64,000 nucleotides of DNA from Brachyspira hampsonii (GCF_001746205.1 NZ_MDCO01000012.1:186001-250000), one strand, 5' to 3'. Shown: positions 43,493-53,453, counted from the first letter of the stretch. Notes: generated by a model not told the origin, from the letters alone. Program-made: numbers and translations.

Positions 43493-44119
43493 ATGATAGA
43501 AGAATTAATAAAAAGAATTCCAAAATTGGAAAATATAAAATCGAATATTGAATCTGCTATAGATGAAACCATAAAATGCTATGAAAGAGGAAATAAAGTT
43601 TTAATAGCGGGAAACGGAGGAAGTGCCTGTGATAGTGAGCATATAGCAGGTGAGTTATTAAAGAGTTTTTTAAAGAAGCGTCCTATTAATGAAAAGATAA
43701 GAAATGGGCTTTTACAGTTTGATGATGGCGAGTATATTGCTGATAATTTAGAATCTCCTTTGAGAGCTGTTGCTTTAACTTCGCATTTAGGACTTTCAAG
43801 TGCTTACCTTAATGATAAAGAGCCTTATTTGGTATTTGCTCAGCAATTATTAGGATTCGGAGATAAAGGAGATATATTCTTTGCTATAAGCACATCTGGA
43901 AATGCCAAAAATATTATTTATGCTGCTAAACTTGCTAAGGCTATGGGAATAAAAGTTGTATCTTTTACCAATGAAAACGGGGGAAAACTTGCGGAGATGG
44001 CTGATATTGCTATTAAAGCTCCGGCAAAAGAAACTCATATATCTCAGGAATTTCATGAAGCAATATATCATGAAATTTGTATAAGAGTGGAAGAACATTT
44101 CTTTAAAGAAGACAGATAA
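43493..44119 (+). CDS. gmhA: Phosphoheptose isomerase (sedoheptulose-7-phosphate isomerase)
   Basis: The 208-residue SIS-domain protein has the GmhA signatures LIAGNGGSACDSEHIAGELL, AVALTSHLGL, FFAISTSGNAKN and THISQEFHEAIYHEI, the last containing conserved His and Glu ligands. It makes D-glycero-D-manno-heptose 7-phosphate for LOS core. A heptosyltransferase gene lies close by at 45372, supporting heptose-containing LOS. AAGGA is upstream. Confidence 0.9.
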   Translation: MIEELIKRIPKLENIKSNIESAIDETIKCYERGNKVLIAGNGGSACDSEHIAGELLKSFLKKRPINEKIRNGLLQFDDGEYIADNLESPLRAVALTSHLGLSSAYLNDKEPYLVFAQQLLGFGDKGDIFFAISTSGNAKNIIYAAKLAKAMGIKVVSFTNENGGKLAEMADIAIKAPAKETHISQEFHEAIYHEICIRVEEHFFKEDR

Positions 44120-44142
44120 TTGTTAAAGGTTAAAAATAGCGG

Positions 44143-44182
44143 GCTTGCAATTATTATATAATTGCAAGCTCTATTTATTATG
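44143..44182 (+). terminator. Terminator after gmhA
   Basis: A perfect 11-bp stem (44143-44153 with 44159-44169, core GCTTGCAATTA) with a 5-nt loop, followed by a moderately T-rich tail. Confidence 0.75.
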
Positions 44183-44210
44183 TAGTAATATAAAAAGGAA
44201 CTATTATTGT

Positions 44211-45194
44211 TTAATTATTATAAATATTGTTTGGTATAGTAAGTCCTAATTTATCAATCATATTAGTATTAACAACAAAGTCATGATTTTGAGAGGGCTC
44301 TAACGGTATGTTTTTTATATCATTTATACCTTCTAATACTTCTATTGTTTTTTTAGCTGTAAGTATTCCCATGTCATAATAATCAACGGAATATGTAACA
44401 GTGCCTCCTATTTTTGTCATGCTGGCATCGGCACATACAACCGGAATTTTTGTGCTTTCTTCTATCATAGCAACATTAGCCATGCTGTTTGCTATTATAT
44501 TGTCTGTAGGAGAGAATATAGCATCTACTTTATTTACGGCACTTAACATAATTTGCTGTATTTCATTGGCATTTGCAACAGTTAAATCAACATACTCAAT
44601 TCCAAGAGAATCTAATTTTTCTTTCGCTAATTTTATTTGATATGCAGAATTAATTTCACTTGAGCAGTATAAAAGTCCTATTTTTTTAGCATTTGGTAAT
44701 AGTGTATGCATTAGTTCTATCTGTTTTTCTATAGGAGGGAGATTTATAACACCTGTTACATTTACATTCGGTTTATTTAAATTCGTTACTAGCTTTGCCC
44801 CTATAGGATCTCCTATGCCTGAAACTATTATTGGTATATCCTTCGTTAAATTAACAGCCGATTGTGCTGAAGGTGTGCCTATTGCTATTATTATGTCTTT
44901 TTTATCATTAACGAACTTTTGTGCTATTGTATTGCAGTTCGCCTGTTCTCCCTGAGCATTTTTATAATCTATATTTATCTTTTTATTGCTGTCTTTGTAA
45001 TATTTATTTAATTCATATGTTATACCTTTATATATTAAATCTAATGCATCATGCTCTATCATCTGACTTATTCCTATTGTTATAACTTCATCAGTTTCGG
45101 TTTTTGGATATAAATACTTTTTACTTATAGTAAATGATGATGCCAATACAAATATTATTATCAATGTAAAAATTATAGTTTTATTTTTTTTCAT
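44211..45194 (-). CDS. ABC-type substrate-binding protein (TrpX-like family)
   Basis: A 327-residue protein with an N-terminal signal or anchor (KTIIFTLIIIFVLASSFTI). A two-lobed periplasmic-binding fold follows: ITIGISQMIEHDALD, IIIAIGTPSAQSAVNLTKDIPIIVSGIGDP, IGLLYCSSEINS, DAIFSPTDNIIANSM. It resembles the tryptophan/tyrosine transport-type binding proteins. No permease or ATPase is adjacent. The gene has a promoter with an overlapping dyad (45230-45271), suggesting control by an unknown repressor. AAGGA precedes the ATG. Confidence 0.85.
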   Translation of the reverse strand: MKKNKTIIFTLIIIFVLASSFTISKKYLYPKTETDEVITIGISQMIEHDALDLIYKGITYELNKYYKDSNKKINIDYKNAQGEQANCNTIAQKFVNDKKDIIIAIGTPSAQSAVNLTKDIPIIVSGIGDPIGAKLVTNLNKPNVNVTGVINLPPIEKQIELMHTLLPNAKKIGLLYCSSEINSAYQIKLAKEKLDSLGIEYVDLTVANANEIQQIMLSAVNKVDAIFSPTDNIIANSMANVAMIEESTKIPVVCADASMTKIGGTVTYSVDYYDMGILTAKKTIEVLEGINDIKNIPLEPSQNHDFVVNTNMIDKLGLTIPNNIYNN

Positions 45195-45229
45195 TTTTCA
45201 ATCCTTTTATATTTAATTTTGTTATTAAT

Positions 45230-45271
45230 TACTTTATATAGTAATATTACTATATAAAGTAATTTTGTCAA
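45230..45271 (-). promoter_or_regulatory. Promoter with overlapping dyad operator for the binding-protein gene
   Basis: On the minus strand TTGACA (45266-45271) is followed by a 16-nt spacer and TAATAT (45244-45249). An imperfect palindrome, 45230-45263, covers spacer and -10; its centre TATAGTAATATTACTATA is a perfect 18-bp inverted repeat. This is the classical place for a repressor that blocks RNA polymerase. Confidence 0.65.
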
Positions 45272-45371
45272 TACTGTTTATAGTATTTTTTATATATTTT
45301 TATTATTTTTTATTGATTATTATAAAAAAATATATATGATTGTATTATTATCTAATAAGGGCATTGCTATA

Positions 45372-46415
45372 ATGAAGATACTTTTAATAAAACAAACATC
45401 GTTGGGAGATGTTTTGCATATTACTCCGGTTATAAGGGCATTAAAAAAATGGAAGCCGGATTGCACTATAGATATTGTTACAGATAAGAGAGCTTTAGGA
45501 ATATTAGAAAATAATCCTTATATAAATAAATTGTATGTTTTGGATATATACAGATATGAAACTGAGATATTTAAATCTCCTTTATTATTTTTTTCTACTA
45601 TAAGAGAGTTTTTTTCACATATAAAAGATGTAAGGAAAGAGCATTATGATATAGCTATGGATTTGCAGGGACTTGAAAGGAGCATTATATTTTTGTATTT
45701 ATGTCATTCAAAAAAGAAATATGCCAAAGGTAAATGGTTAGGAGTAAAAAGCAATTACTATAAAGATATAAATGCTATAGTAGGGTTATTATCTTTTTTG
45801 AAGTTTATAGACTGTCCAGATGATGGTACAGATTTAGACTATTTTTTACCTAAGAACATAGATATAGATTTTGCTGAAAGGATAGAAAAGATAAAGTATT
45901 CTATAAACAGTAATTTTAATATAAATAGTGAATATATAGTTCTTTCTCCATTTTCAAGATGGGATACTAAAGACTTGTCTGTTAATAAATCAAGGGAAAT
46001 AATAAAAGAAATACAAAAATTAAAAGATATACAAATAATAGTTTCAGCCACATCCGATTATAATGAAAAATGTTCTGATATAGTTAAGGGTTTTGATAAT
46101 GTAGTTAATACTTCAGGGCTTTTTAATTTGTCTGAATTGGCTTATTTGATAAGAAATTCTAAAGGAATGATTACAGTTGATTCTTTTCCCATGCATACAG
46201 GATGTGCATTTCAAAAACCTCTTATAGCAATATTTGGTCCTACAAGCGAAGTGAGGGTAGGTCCAATAGCAAAAAATTCTGAAACTATAAGAGTAGAAGG
46301 ATTAGAATGTGCAAGATGCTACAAAAGAAAGAACTGTCCCAATAATCATATATGTATGGAAAATATAGATGCTGCATTTTTAGCAAAAAGATTTATAGAA
46401 AAGATTAAGTATTGA
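45372..46415 (+). CDS. LOS/LPS heptosyltransferase-like glycosyltransferase family 9
   Basis: The 347-residue protein begins MKILLIKQTSLGDVLHITPV, the signature of GT9 heptosyltransferases, followed by AMDLQGLERSIIF and the donor-binding region MITVDSFPMHTGCAFQKPLIAIFGPTSEVRVGP. It should add heptose to the LOS core at the cytoplasmic face of the inner membrane. The open frame reaches 45336, but the GT9 start at 45372 is the natural one. Cys-rich C-terminus (CARCYKRKNC) is common in the family. Confidence 0.88.
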   Translation: MKILLIKQTSLGDVLHITPVIRALKKWKPDCTIDIVTDKRALGILENNPYINKLYVLDIYRYETEIFKSPLLFFSTIREFFSHIKDVRKEHYDIAMDLQGLERSIIFLYLCHSKKKYAKGKWLGVKSNYYKDINAIVGLLSFLKFIDCPDDGTDLDYFLPKNIDIDFAERIEKIKYSINSNFNINSEYIVLSPFSRWDTKDLSVNKSREIIKEIQKLKDIQIIVSATSDYNEKCSDIVKGFDNVVNTSGLFNLSELAYLIRNSKGMITVDSFPMHTGCAFQKPLIAIFGPTSEVRVGPIAKNSETIRVEGLECARCYKRKNCPNNHICMENIDAAFLAKRFIEKIKY

Positions 46416-46460
46416 TATAAAAAATATAAATTATATAATATTATAAAGAGGAGGTATATC

Positions 46461-47219
46461 ATGAAAATAACTTTTTTGGGTACAGGTACTTCTGACGGCG
46501 TTCCTATGATTGGATGCAAATGTAAAGTATGCAAAAGCAAAGATAAAAGAGATAAGAGAACAAGATCATCAATACTGATAAGACATAATGATAAAAATTA
46601 TATAGTAGATACTTCAGCTGATTTTAGAGCTCAGATGTTAAGAGAAAAAGTTGATAGACTTGAAGCTGTATTTTATACACATTCGCATGCAGATCATACT
46701 TCCGGTATAGTTGATTTGAGATCATTAAATTTTATAATGCATTCAGCAATAGATTGTTATGGTAATAAAGAGACTATGGATAATTTGAGAGAGAAGTATG
46801 ATTTCTTTTTTAATCCCGTTCAAGTAGGAGGCGGACTTCCTCAGGTAGTTTTTCATCATATAGAAAATGAAATGATTTTTGATGATATTAAAGTTATTCC
46901 TATTGCTGTAAAGCATGGGGTTCTCAATATACTTGGTTATAGATTTAATAATTTTACATATATAACAGATGCAAGCCATATAAGCGATGAGAGTTTGAAA
47001 TTGATTGAAGGAACTGAAGTTTTAGTTTTAAATGGATTAAGATACAGGCAGCATCATACTCATTTATCTTTGCAGGAATCTGTAAATATAGCTGATAAAT
47101 TAGGGGTGAAAAAAGCTTATTTTACTCATATGACGCATGATGTTTTGCATAGACATTTGGAAAAAGAGCTGCCTAAAAATATGTATCCTGCTTATGATGG
47201 GCTTAGTATAGAAATTTAA
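46461..47219 (+). CDS. MBL-fold metal-dependent hydrolase (PhnP-like)
   Basis: The 252-residue protein opens MKITFLGTGTSDGVPMIGCKCKVCKS, a start typical of the PhnP/lipoate-ligase-associated group with structural-zinc cysteines. It carries the metal-binding HSHADH and later His/Asp ligands (YITDASH). PhnP-type enzymes cleave cyclic phosphodiesters; the substrate here is unknown. A strong AGGAGG precedes the ATG. Confidence 0.85.
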   Translation: MKITFLGTGTSDGVPMIGCKCKVCKSKDKRDKRTRSSILIRHNDKNYIVDTSADFRAQMLREKVDRLEAVFYTHSHADHTSGIVDLRSLNFIMHSAIDCYGNKETMDNLREKYDFFFNPVQVGGGLPQVVFHHIENEMIFDDIKVIPIAVKHGVLNILGYRFNNFTYITDASHISDESLKLIEGTEVLVLNGLRYRQHHTHLSLQESVNIADKLGVKKAYFTHMTHDVLHRHLEKELPKNMYPAYDGLSIEI

Positions 47220-47223
47220 TTAT

Positions 47224-47252
47224 TTGACATTATATTTATTTTTTTATATTAT
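47224..47252 (+). promoter_or_regulatory. Promoter of the third barrel-like gene
   Basis: TTGACA (47224-47229), a 17-nt spacer and TATTAT (47247-47252), with GAGAG and the ATG downstream at 47299. Confidence 0.6.
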
Positions 47253-47298
47253 AATTATAAAACATATATTATAAATAAGAAATTTGAGAGAGAACATT

Positions 47299-47967
47299 AT
47301 GAAAAAATTAACAGCATCATTATTTTTTATTGTATTTTTTAGTATCAATGCATTTTCTCAGCATGGAGGCGGTGTTGCTTTATTTGTTCCATTAACAGGA
47401 AGTTTTGCATTTGCTGATTTGAGAGGATTAGATAACAGTAAAATTGACATACTAAAAGGAAGCAGTTCATTTGATTTCGGAGTATTAGTTCAGCCGGGAT
47501 ATTTTTATGATTTCGGCGGATTATTGGGTTTTGATGTTTTAGCTGATATAGGATATTATAGAAGTTCTTATAAATATATAAACTCTCAAGATGCCGGAAT
47601 AGTTTCTTATACATTTGATACTTTAAATACAGGTGCTATGTTTAGAGTTACTTTTTTAGTTCTTTCTTTAGGTATAGGAGCAGGGGCAAAAATACCATTG
47701 GCTGCTGATTTGCAGGATGGGGATTATAATTCTAAATTAAATGCTGATGAAATAAAAAAGTCATTTACATCTGCTGTTATACCATATCTCAAGTTTACTA
47801 TAGATTTTAAATATAATTTAAGCAGTTTTGCCGCTATTGCAGCGGGTTTATACTTTAATTATGATTTTGCTATGAATTACAAAAATCCTAATTATTCAAG
47901 ATATAATATACATTCATTTGATTTTGGGGTACAAATAGGTACTTATTTGGTTGGAACTAGTTATTAA
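47299..47967 (+). CDS. Outer-membrane beta-barrel-like protein, paralogue 3
   Basis: The signal peptide MKKLTASLFFIVFFSINAFS is followed by strands that align with the pair at 10822/11514: LADIGYYRSSY, FRVTFLVLSLGIGAGAKIPL, SAVIPYLKFTIDF, LYFNYDFAMN and a terminal FDFGVQIGTYL. It is therefore a dispersed third member of the set. An in-frame TTG at 47284 is less likely than the ATG at 47299. Function unknown. Confidence 0.72.
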   Translation: MKKLTASLFFIVFFSINAFSQHGGGVALFVPLTGSFAFADLRGLDNSKIDILKGSSSFDFGVLVQPGYFYDFGGLLGFDVLADIGYYRSSYKYINSQDAGIVSYTFDTLNTGAMFRVTFLVLSLGIGAGAKIPLAADLQDGDYNSKLNADEIKKSFTSAVIPYLKFTIDFKYNLSSFAAIAAGLYFNYDFAMNYKNPNYSRYNIHSFDFGVQIGTYLVGTSY

Positions 47968-48017
47968 TTTATTATCATACTTATTTTTTATATTATTAAT
48001 AAATAGGATAAAAAAAT

Positions 48018-49376
48018 ATGCTTAAAGAACTTTTACAGCCGGAAATTGAGGACCTAATAGAAGAAAAAGAATGGGAAGCATTAAGAGATATACTTACTTT
48101 ATGGCAGGAAGTAGAAACTGCCAATCTAATTACTTCTCTAAAAAATGATGATAAATATAAAGTTTTTAGTATATTGCCCAAAGATTATTATTATAAAGTA
48201 TTTCCTGAACTTGCCCCTATAGATCAGCAGAGAATCATAGAGGATATGCAGGAATCAGATATTAAAGACTTGCTTGAAAATATTAATCCTGATGACAGAA
48301 CATATTTTTTGGCATCTATTCCTGAAACTATGTCTGAAAATATACTAAAACTTTTAGGAAGTGAAGAGCGGGAAATAGCTTCATGGCTTTTAGCATATCC
48401 TGAAGGAAGCATAGGGCGTTTGATGACCCCTGAATATATAAGTATTAAACCAGATTGGACAGTAAATGAAGCATTTGAATATGTGAGAAGTAATATAGAG
48501 GAATCAGAAACATATACTACTTTGTATGTCATAGATGCAAAAAGAACATTGATTGGCTCTATTGCTTTGAGAAAATTATTTTTTACAGATAAAGACATAT
48601 TAATATCAGAAATAACTGATAACTGTCCTTATATATCAGCCTATGAAGATCAGGAGAATGCTATTGATATAATAAAAAAATATAATCTTCATTCTCTTGC
48701 CGTTGTTGATGACAGACATTCTATGATCGGAATAGTTACTGTAGATGATATAATGGATATAGCAGAAGAAGAATATACAGATGATTTTCATAAAATGGCA
48801 GGAATAACTTCAAGTGAGGATCAGTTTGATGATAATTTGAAAATTACACCTATATCAACTCTTTATAAGCAGAGGATATTATGGCTTTTAATATTAGTAT
48901 TTATTAATATATTTTCAGGCGGTGTTATAGGTATATTTCAAAATACTCTTCAAAAGCATATAGTTTTAGTTGTTTTTCTGCCTTTGCTTATAGGAAGCGG
49001 AGGTAATGCAGGAAGTCAGTCTGCTACACTTGTTATAAGATCTTTAGCTATTGGAGATGTGGTGTTAAAAGATTGGTTTTATATGCTTTCAAAAGAAGTA
49101 TTAGTTGCTTCTATGTTAGGTTTAAGTATGGCAGCTGGGGCATATATATTAGGTTTAATAAGGAGCGGATTAGAAATAGCGGCTATTGTCTCTATATCAA
49201 TGTTTAGTATAGTGTTTATTGGAAGCGTTATAGGTCTTTGTCTGCCTTTTATACTTACCAAATTCAATATAGATCCTGCTATAAGCGGAGCACCTATGCT
49301 TACTTCTATATGCGATATAGTTGGTACAGCTTTATATTGTTCTATAGCTACAATAGCTTTTATAATATTTTTTTGA
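48018..49376 (+). CDS. mgtE: Magnesium transporter MgtE
   Basis: The 452-residue protein has the MgtE N-domain (about 1-125), a pair of CBS domains (about 130-255, with MTPEYISIKPDWTVNEAFEYVR) and a membrane domain of about five helices. The selectivity region PLLIGSGGNAGSQSATLVIR and the later GAPMLTSICDIVGTALY are present. It is an ion-gated magnesium channel in the inner membrane. AGGA precedes the ATG. Confidence 0.93.
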   Translation: MLKELLQPEIEDLIEEKEWEALRDILTLWQEVETANLITSLKNDDKYKVFSILPKDYYYKVFPELAPIDQQRIIEDMQESDIKDLLENINPDDRTYFLASIPETMSENILKLLGSEEREIASWLLAYPEGSIGRLMTPEYISIKPDWTVNEAFEYVRSNIEESETYTTLYVIDAKRTLIGSIALRKLFFTDKDILISEITDNCPYISAYEDQENAIDIIKKYNLHSLAVVDDRHSMIGIVTVDDIMDIAEEEYTDDFHKMAGITSSEDQFDDNLKITPISTLYKQRILWLLILVFINIFSGGVIGIFQNTLQKHIVLVVFLPLLIGSGGNAGSQSATLVIRSLAIGDVVLKDWFYMLSKEVLVASMLGLSMAAGAYILGLIRSGLEIAAIVSISMFSIVFIGSVIGLCLPFILTKFNIDPAISGAPMLTSICDIVGTALYCSIATIAFIIFF

Positions 49377-49480
49377 TAATTGTTAAATTATTATTAATAT
49401 GTTATATTATGAAAGTAAAATATATTTGACTATTTATGCTTTTATATTACATTTAATATATGATATGAGGTTTATTATTT

Positions 49481-51118
49481 ATGAGAGAAATTGAGATAGA
49501 ATTACATGAGGCTTCTGCCAAAAATAATATATTAGCTGTTGAAATATTATTAAAAAATAAAGATATAGATGTTAATTTAAGCAACATATTGGGCTTAACT
49601 CCATTAATGCATGCATGTAAAGGCGGCTATAAAGAAATAGTTGAATTACTATTAAAGGCAGGGGCAGATCCTAATAAAGCAGATCAATTATGTATAACTC
49701 CTTTAATGACTGCTTGTGCTAATGGACATAGAGATATAGCAGAAATATTAATAAAAAATAATGCTTCTGTAAATTTGAGTAATTGTAATAATGAAACTCC
49801 TTTGCATTATTCATGTTCGGAGAATTATTTTGATATTATAAAATTACTTGTAGAAAATGGGGCTGATGTTAATGCGAAAACAGATATTAATATTACTCCT
49901 TTGATGTATTCATGTCAGAAATCAAATTTTGAAGCTGTTAAATTTTTAATAGATAATAAGGCTAATTTAGATGATGTTGATATATATGAGGAAACAGTAT
50001 TATCCTATGCAATATCAAGCGGCAATATAGATATAGTAGAGTATATAATCAATAGAGGCGATATAGAAATACCTAAATATTCTCTGACAGTTGCGGCTAT
50101 TAGCGGGAATTTATCATTAGTTCATTATATACATTCAAAATTAGGCTTAAATAAACATAATGTATTTTCAAGTGCTTTTATATCTGCTGCTTATAATGGG
50201 CATTTAGATGTTGTAAGATATTTTTTTGATAATTCAAGAAAGAAAGCTCCTAAAGCATTAGCTATAGCGGCATCTGCGGGTCATAAAGATATAGTTAAGT
50301 ATTTTCTTATGAATAAAGTACAGCCTGACGGAGTCAATGATAATGGAAAATCTGCTTTAATATTGTCTATAGAAATAGAAAATAAAGAAATTATAGATTT
50401 ATTAATAAAGCATAATGTTAATGTTAATCAGACTGATGATGATTATGTTACTCCTCTTATGTATGCATGCTATATTGGAAATATTGAGATAGTAAAAACT
50501 TTGCTTGATAATAATGCGGACATTTATGCTTTTGACAGTATAGAAAGAAATGCCATTGTTCATGCTATAATAGCAGGAAATATAGATATTGTTGAACTTC
50601 TGTTAATGTATGGAATGGATTTAAAAGGAGATGAAAAATCTATTACCTATTTGATGTGGGCTGTTATATATGATAATTTAAAGTCTGTGAAATATTTAAT
50701 AGAAAAAGGTGCTGATATTTATCAGACGGATATTAATGGCTGGAATTGCTTTATGTTTGCATGTGCCAAGGGATATGATGATATAGTTAAATATATTTTA
50801 GAGCTTTATCCTGATATTATTAATAATAAAAATAAATTTGGTGAAACAGCTTTAATGATAGCGTCGGATAATGGAAAAACAAAGATAGTGGAGCATTTGC
50901 TCAAAAATAATGCTTCTATAAAAGAGCAGAATATGAATGGAGATACTGCTTTGTATATAGCTTCTTCAAAAGGTTATTTTGAAATATGCGAACAATTAAT
51001 TAAATATTATGAAATAAATGATGTTAACAATAATATGTTTGAAAAAGAATATGATATTGCTAAAGAAAAGGGCTATATTAGTATTATAAATTTATTTAAT
51101 AATAAACTTAAATCATAA
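49481..51118 (+). CDS. Cytoplasmic ankyrin-repeat protein
   Basis: The 545 residues are almost entirely ankyrin repeats, about 14 to 15, with a degenerate section in the middle (about 190-275). Examples are GLTPLMHACKGGYKEIVELL and ITPLMTACANGHRDIAEILI. No signal peptide or other domain is present, unlike the ankyrin protein at 42776. GAGG lies 10 nt before the ATG. Function is presumably protein binding. Confidence 0.85.
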   Translation: MREIEIELHEASAKNNILAVEILLKNKDIDVNLSNILGLTPLMHACKGGYKEIVELLLKAGADPNKADQLCITPLMTACANGHRDIAEILIKNNASVNLSNCNNETPLHYSCSENYFDIIKLLVENGADVNAKTDINITPLMYSCQKSNFEAVKFLIDNKANLDDVDIYEETVLSYAISSGNIDIVEYIINRGDIEIPKYSLTVAAISGNLSLVHYIHSKLGLNKHNVFSSAFISAAYNGHLDVVRYFFDNSRKKAPKALAIAASAGHKDIVKYFLMNKVQPDGVNDNGKSALILSIEIENKEIIDLLIKHNVNVNQTDDDYVTPLMYACYIGNIEIVKTLLDNNADIYAFDSIERNAIVHAIIAGNIDIVELLLMYGMDLKGDEKSITYLMWAVIYDNLKSVKYLIEKGADIYQTDINGWNCFMFACAKGYDDIVKYILELYPDIINNKNKFGETALMIASDNGKTKIVEHLLKNNASIKEQNMNGDTALYIASSKGYFEICEQLIKYYEINDVNNNMFEKEYDIAKEKGYISIINLFNNKLKS

Positions 51119-51133
51119 TTTAATTAATATACT

Positions 51134-51162
51134 TTGACATTTTAATCTAAATATTATATTAT
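51134..51162 (+). promoter_or_regulatory. Promoter of the second DMT transporter
   Basis: TTGACA (51134-51139), a 17-nt spacer and TATTAT (51157-51162). Confidence 0.65.
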
Positions 51163-51200
51163 CTAATACTAATAAATTTAATTATTAGGTTAAGCGGTAT

Positions 51201-52079
51201 ATGGCTAATAAAGAGAGATTGGGTACTATAGGTATATTTTTAACAGCATTAATTTGGGGATACAGTTTTGTTGCTGTTAAGGTGGTAGTTAGAGAAATAG
51301 AACCTTTTTATCTTGTAGGTATTAGAAATTTAGCAGGAGGGATTTTTTTATCTCTTGTATTTTTCAAAAAAATGAAAAATGTTTCTAAAAAGGATATAAT
51401 ATTATCAATACCTGTAGGAATAGCATTATTTTTAGGCTTTTTTTTGCAGACTATGAGTTCCAAATTTATAACAGCCTCAAAGGTAGCATTTTTCACAGGT
51501 TCTTATGTTATATTTATACCATTTTTTTCTTGGATAGTGTATAAGAAAAGTCCTCATATTTCAGCCTTTATAGCGGCAGTGATTACAGTTGCAGGTTTAT
51601 ATTTGTTAAGTTCTTTTGAAGGCTTTTCTAGTATAGAGTCTGGGGATTTATTTGCTTTACTCTGTGCCGTTGTATTTGCAGTTCATTTAATGCTCATAGA
51701 TAAAATGCTTGAGTATGTAGATGGTATTATAATGGCAGCATTGCAGCTTATTATAGCCGGAATAGTATCTCTTTCTGTAGGAGCATTAACTTCAACTCCA
51801 TTCAATATTGATAATATTTCTAGTGAATCTATTTACTCTCTTATTTATTTGGCTATAGGAGCTACAGGAATTGCTTATTTACTTCAAACTGTATCGCAAA
51901 AGTATGTAAATCCTAGTAAGGCAGGAATTATACTTAGTTTGGAATCATTTTTGGGGGCTTTGGGAGGAGTTATTTTTATGAAAGACCCTGTTACTATAAA
52001 TTTTATTGTAGGAGGCAGTTGTATGATAGCGGCAGTCTTTATATGTGAGATAGGAAGCAGCGTAAAAAAAGAAGCTTGA
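51201..52079 (+). CDS. DMT superfamily (EamA) transporter
   Basis: The 292-residue protein has about ten helices in two EamA repeats, starting GIFLTALIWGYSFVAVKVVV and with the second repeat near GDLFALLCAVVFAVHLMLID. It resembles the one at 4384 only at family level. Substrate unknown. It is monocistronic with its own promoter. Confidence 0.86.
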   Translation: MANKERLGTIGIFLTALIWGYSFVAVKVVVREIEPFYLVGIRNLAGGIFLSLVFFKKMKNVSKKDIILSIPVGIALFLGFFLQTMSSKFITASKVAFFTGSYVIFIPFFSWIVYKKSPHISAFIAAVITVAGLYLLSSFEGFSSIESGDLFALLCAVVFAVHLMLIDKMLEYVDGIIMAALQLIIAGIVSLSVGALTSTPFNIDNISSESIYSLIYLAIGATGIAYLLQTVSQKYVNPSKAGIILSLESFLGALGGVIFMKDPVTINFIVGGSCMIAAVFICEIGSSVKKEA

Positions 52080-52278
52080 AGCTATTTCATATATATTTAT
52101 TTTGTATAATTATAATCTAGTATGATTACTGCTATATGCATGTATAATTTTATAGTAGGTTTTATAGAGTAAAAGTGTAAATTTCAAATTGTGTATTTAA
52201 TTAATACTGAAATATTACTTACATACGAATTAAAATTAATTATTTTTAGTAAAAATTATACTTATGCCTAGTATATGT

Positions 52279-52307
52279 TTGCAAAATTCTAATTTATGTA
52301 TTAAAAT
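52279..52307 (+). promoter_or_regulatory. Promoter of pta
   Basis: TTGCAA (52279-52284), a 17-nt spacer and TAAAAT (52302-52307), followed by AAGAGG and the pta ATG. The remaining part of the 266-nt gap (52080-52278) shows no gene. Confidence 0.6.
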
Positions 52308-52345
52308 ATATAAACATAATTTTATTTTTTAAGAGGTTTTTTATT

Positions 52346-53353
52346 ATGGCATCATTTATGGATAATTTAAAAGAAAAAGCAAAATCTAATCCAAAAACTA
52401 TAATATTAGCAGAAGGATATGATGAAAGACATGTTAAGGCTGCTGTTATACTTGAAAAAGAGCAGTTAGTTAAAGGACTTATATTAGTAGGAGATACTGC
52501 TAAAATACAAAGTTTAGCTAAAGAAAATTCTTTGAAATTAGATGATGGTTTTGTCAGAATTTTCGATCCAGCAAAAGAAGCTAAAACAGAACAATATATT
52601 GAAATGCTTTTCAAAGCCAGAGAAAAGAAAGGTATGACTAAGGATCATGCTAAGGATTTAATTACAAACCATTCTATATATGCAGCAGCTGCTATGATTG
52701 CTGATGATGATGCTGACGGTATGGTAGGAGGAGCTGTTTATTCTACAGGTGAAATGCTTAGAGCTGCTTTATTTTTAATCGGACTTAAAAAAGGAATTAG
52801 AACTTTATCCTCTACATTCTTCCTTGAAAGCCCTGATAAATCTTTATTTACAAATGGTATATCTTGTTTTGCTGACTGTGCTGTTATACCTGAACCTACA
52901 CCTGAACAGCTAGCTGATATTGCTAAAGCTACAGCTGAATCTTACAGAATTATGACAGGAAATGAACCTAAAGTTGCTTTACTTTCATTTTCTACTAAAG
53001 GTTCTGCAGAGCATGAATCTATTACTAGAGTTAGAGAAGCTAAAAAAATATTAGATTCGCAAGATGTTGATTTTGTTTATGACGGCGAAATGCAGTTAGA
53101 TGCCGCTATGATTGAAAGAGTTGCTGCTCAAAAAGCTCCTGGCTCTCCTATTAAAGGTGATGCTAATGTATTTATATTCCCAGAATTAAATTCAGGAAAT
53201 ATTGGACACAAAATAGCTCAAAGAGTTGGAAAATGTACTGCTATAGGTCCTATGCTTCAAGGTATAGCTAAACCTGCTAATGACCTTTCAAGAGGATGTT
53301 CTGCTCAGGATATTGCTGATTTAGCGGTTATAACTTCTTTACAAGCTAAATAA
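52346..53353 (+). CDS. pta: Phosphate acetyltransferase
   Basis: The 335-residue protein is of the short, single-domain Pta type. It begins NPKTIILAEGYDERHVKAAV and contains the family blocks DADGMVGGAVYSTGEMLRA, LLSFSTKGSAEHE and PLSP-equivalent AAQKAPGSPIKGDANVFIFPELNSGNI. It converts acetyl-CoA to acetyl phosphate for ATP production through acetate kinase, the main fermentation route in such anaerobes. No ackA is next to it. Confidence 0.93.
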   Translation: MASFMDNLKEKAKSNPKTIILAEGYDERHVKAAVILEKEQLVKGLILVGDTAKIQSLAKENSLKLDDGFVRIFDPAKEAKTEQYIEMLFKAREKKGMTKDHAKDLITNHSIYAAAAMIADDDADGMVGGAVYSTGEMLRAALFLIGLKKGIRTLSSTFFLESPDKSLFTNGISCFADCAVIPEPTPEQLADIAKATAESYRIMTGNEPKVALLSFSTKGSAEHESITRVREAKKILDSQDVDFVYDGEMQLDAAMIERVAAQKAPGSPIKGDANVFIFPELNSGNIGHKIAQRVGKCTAIGPMLQGIAKPANDLSRGCSAQDIADLAVITSLQAK

Positions 53354-53375
53354 TTAATTTAATATATTATTATTG

Positions 53376-53401
53376 ATGGCTGTCAATTAATTGGCAGCCA
53401 T
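53376..53401. terminator. Hairpin between convergent pta and the GGDEF gene
   Basis: An 11-bp stem with one G-U (53376-53386 with 53391-53401, core ATGGCTG/CAGCCAT) and a 4-nt loop. The flanks are A/T-rich but without a clean T-run, so efficiency may be moderate in both directions. Confidence 0.55.
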
Positions 53402-53453
53402 TATTATATAATGATATTTTATTTTAGATTGTATTAATATTTAATAAAATCAA

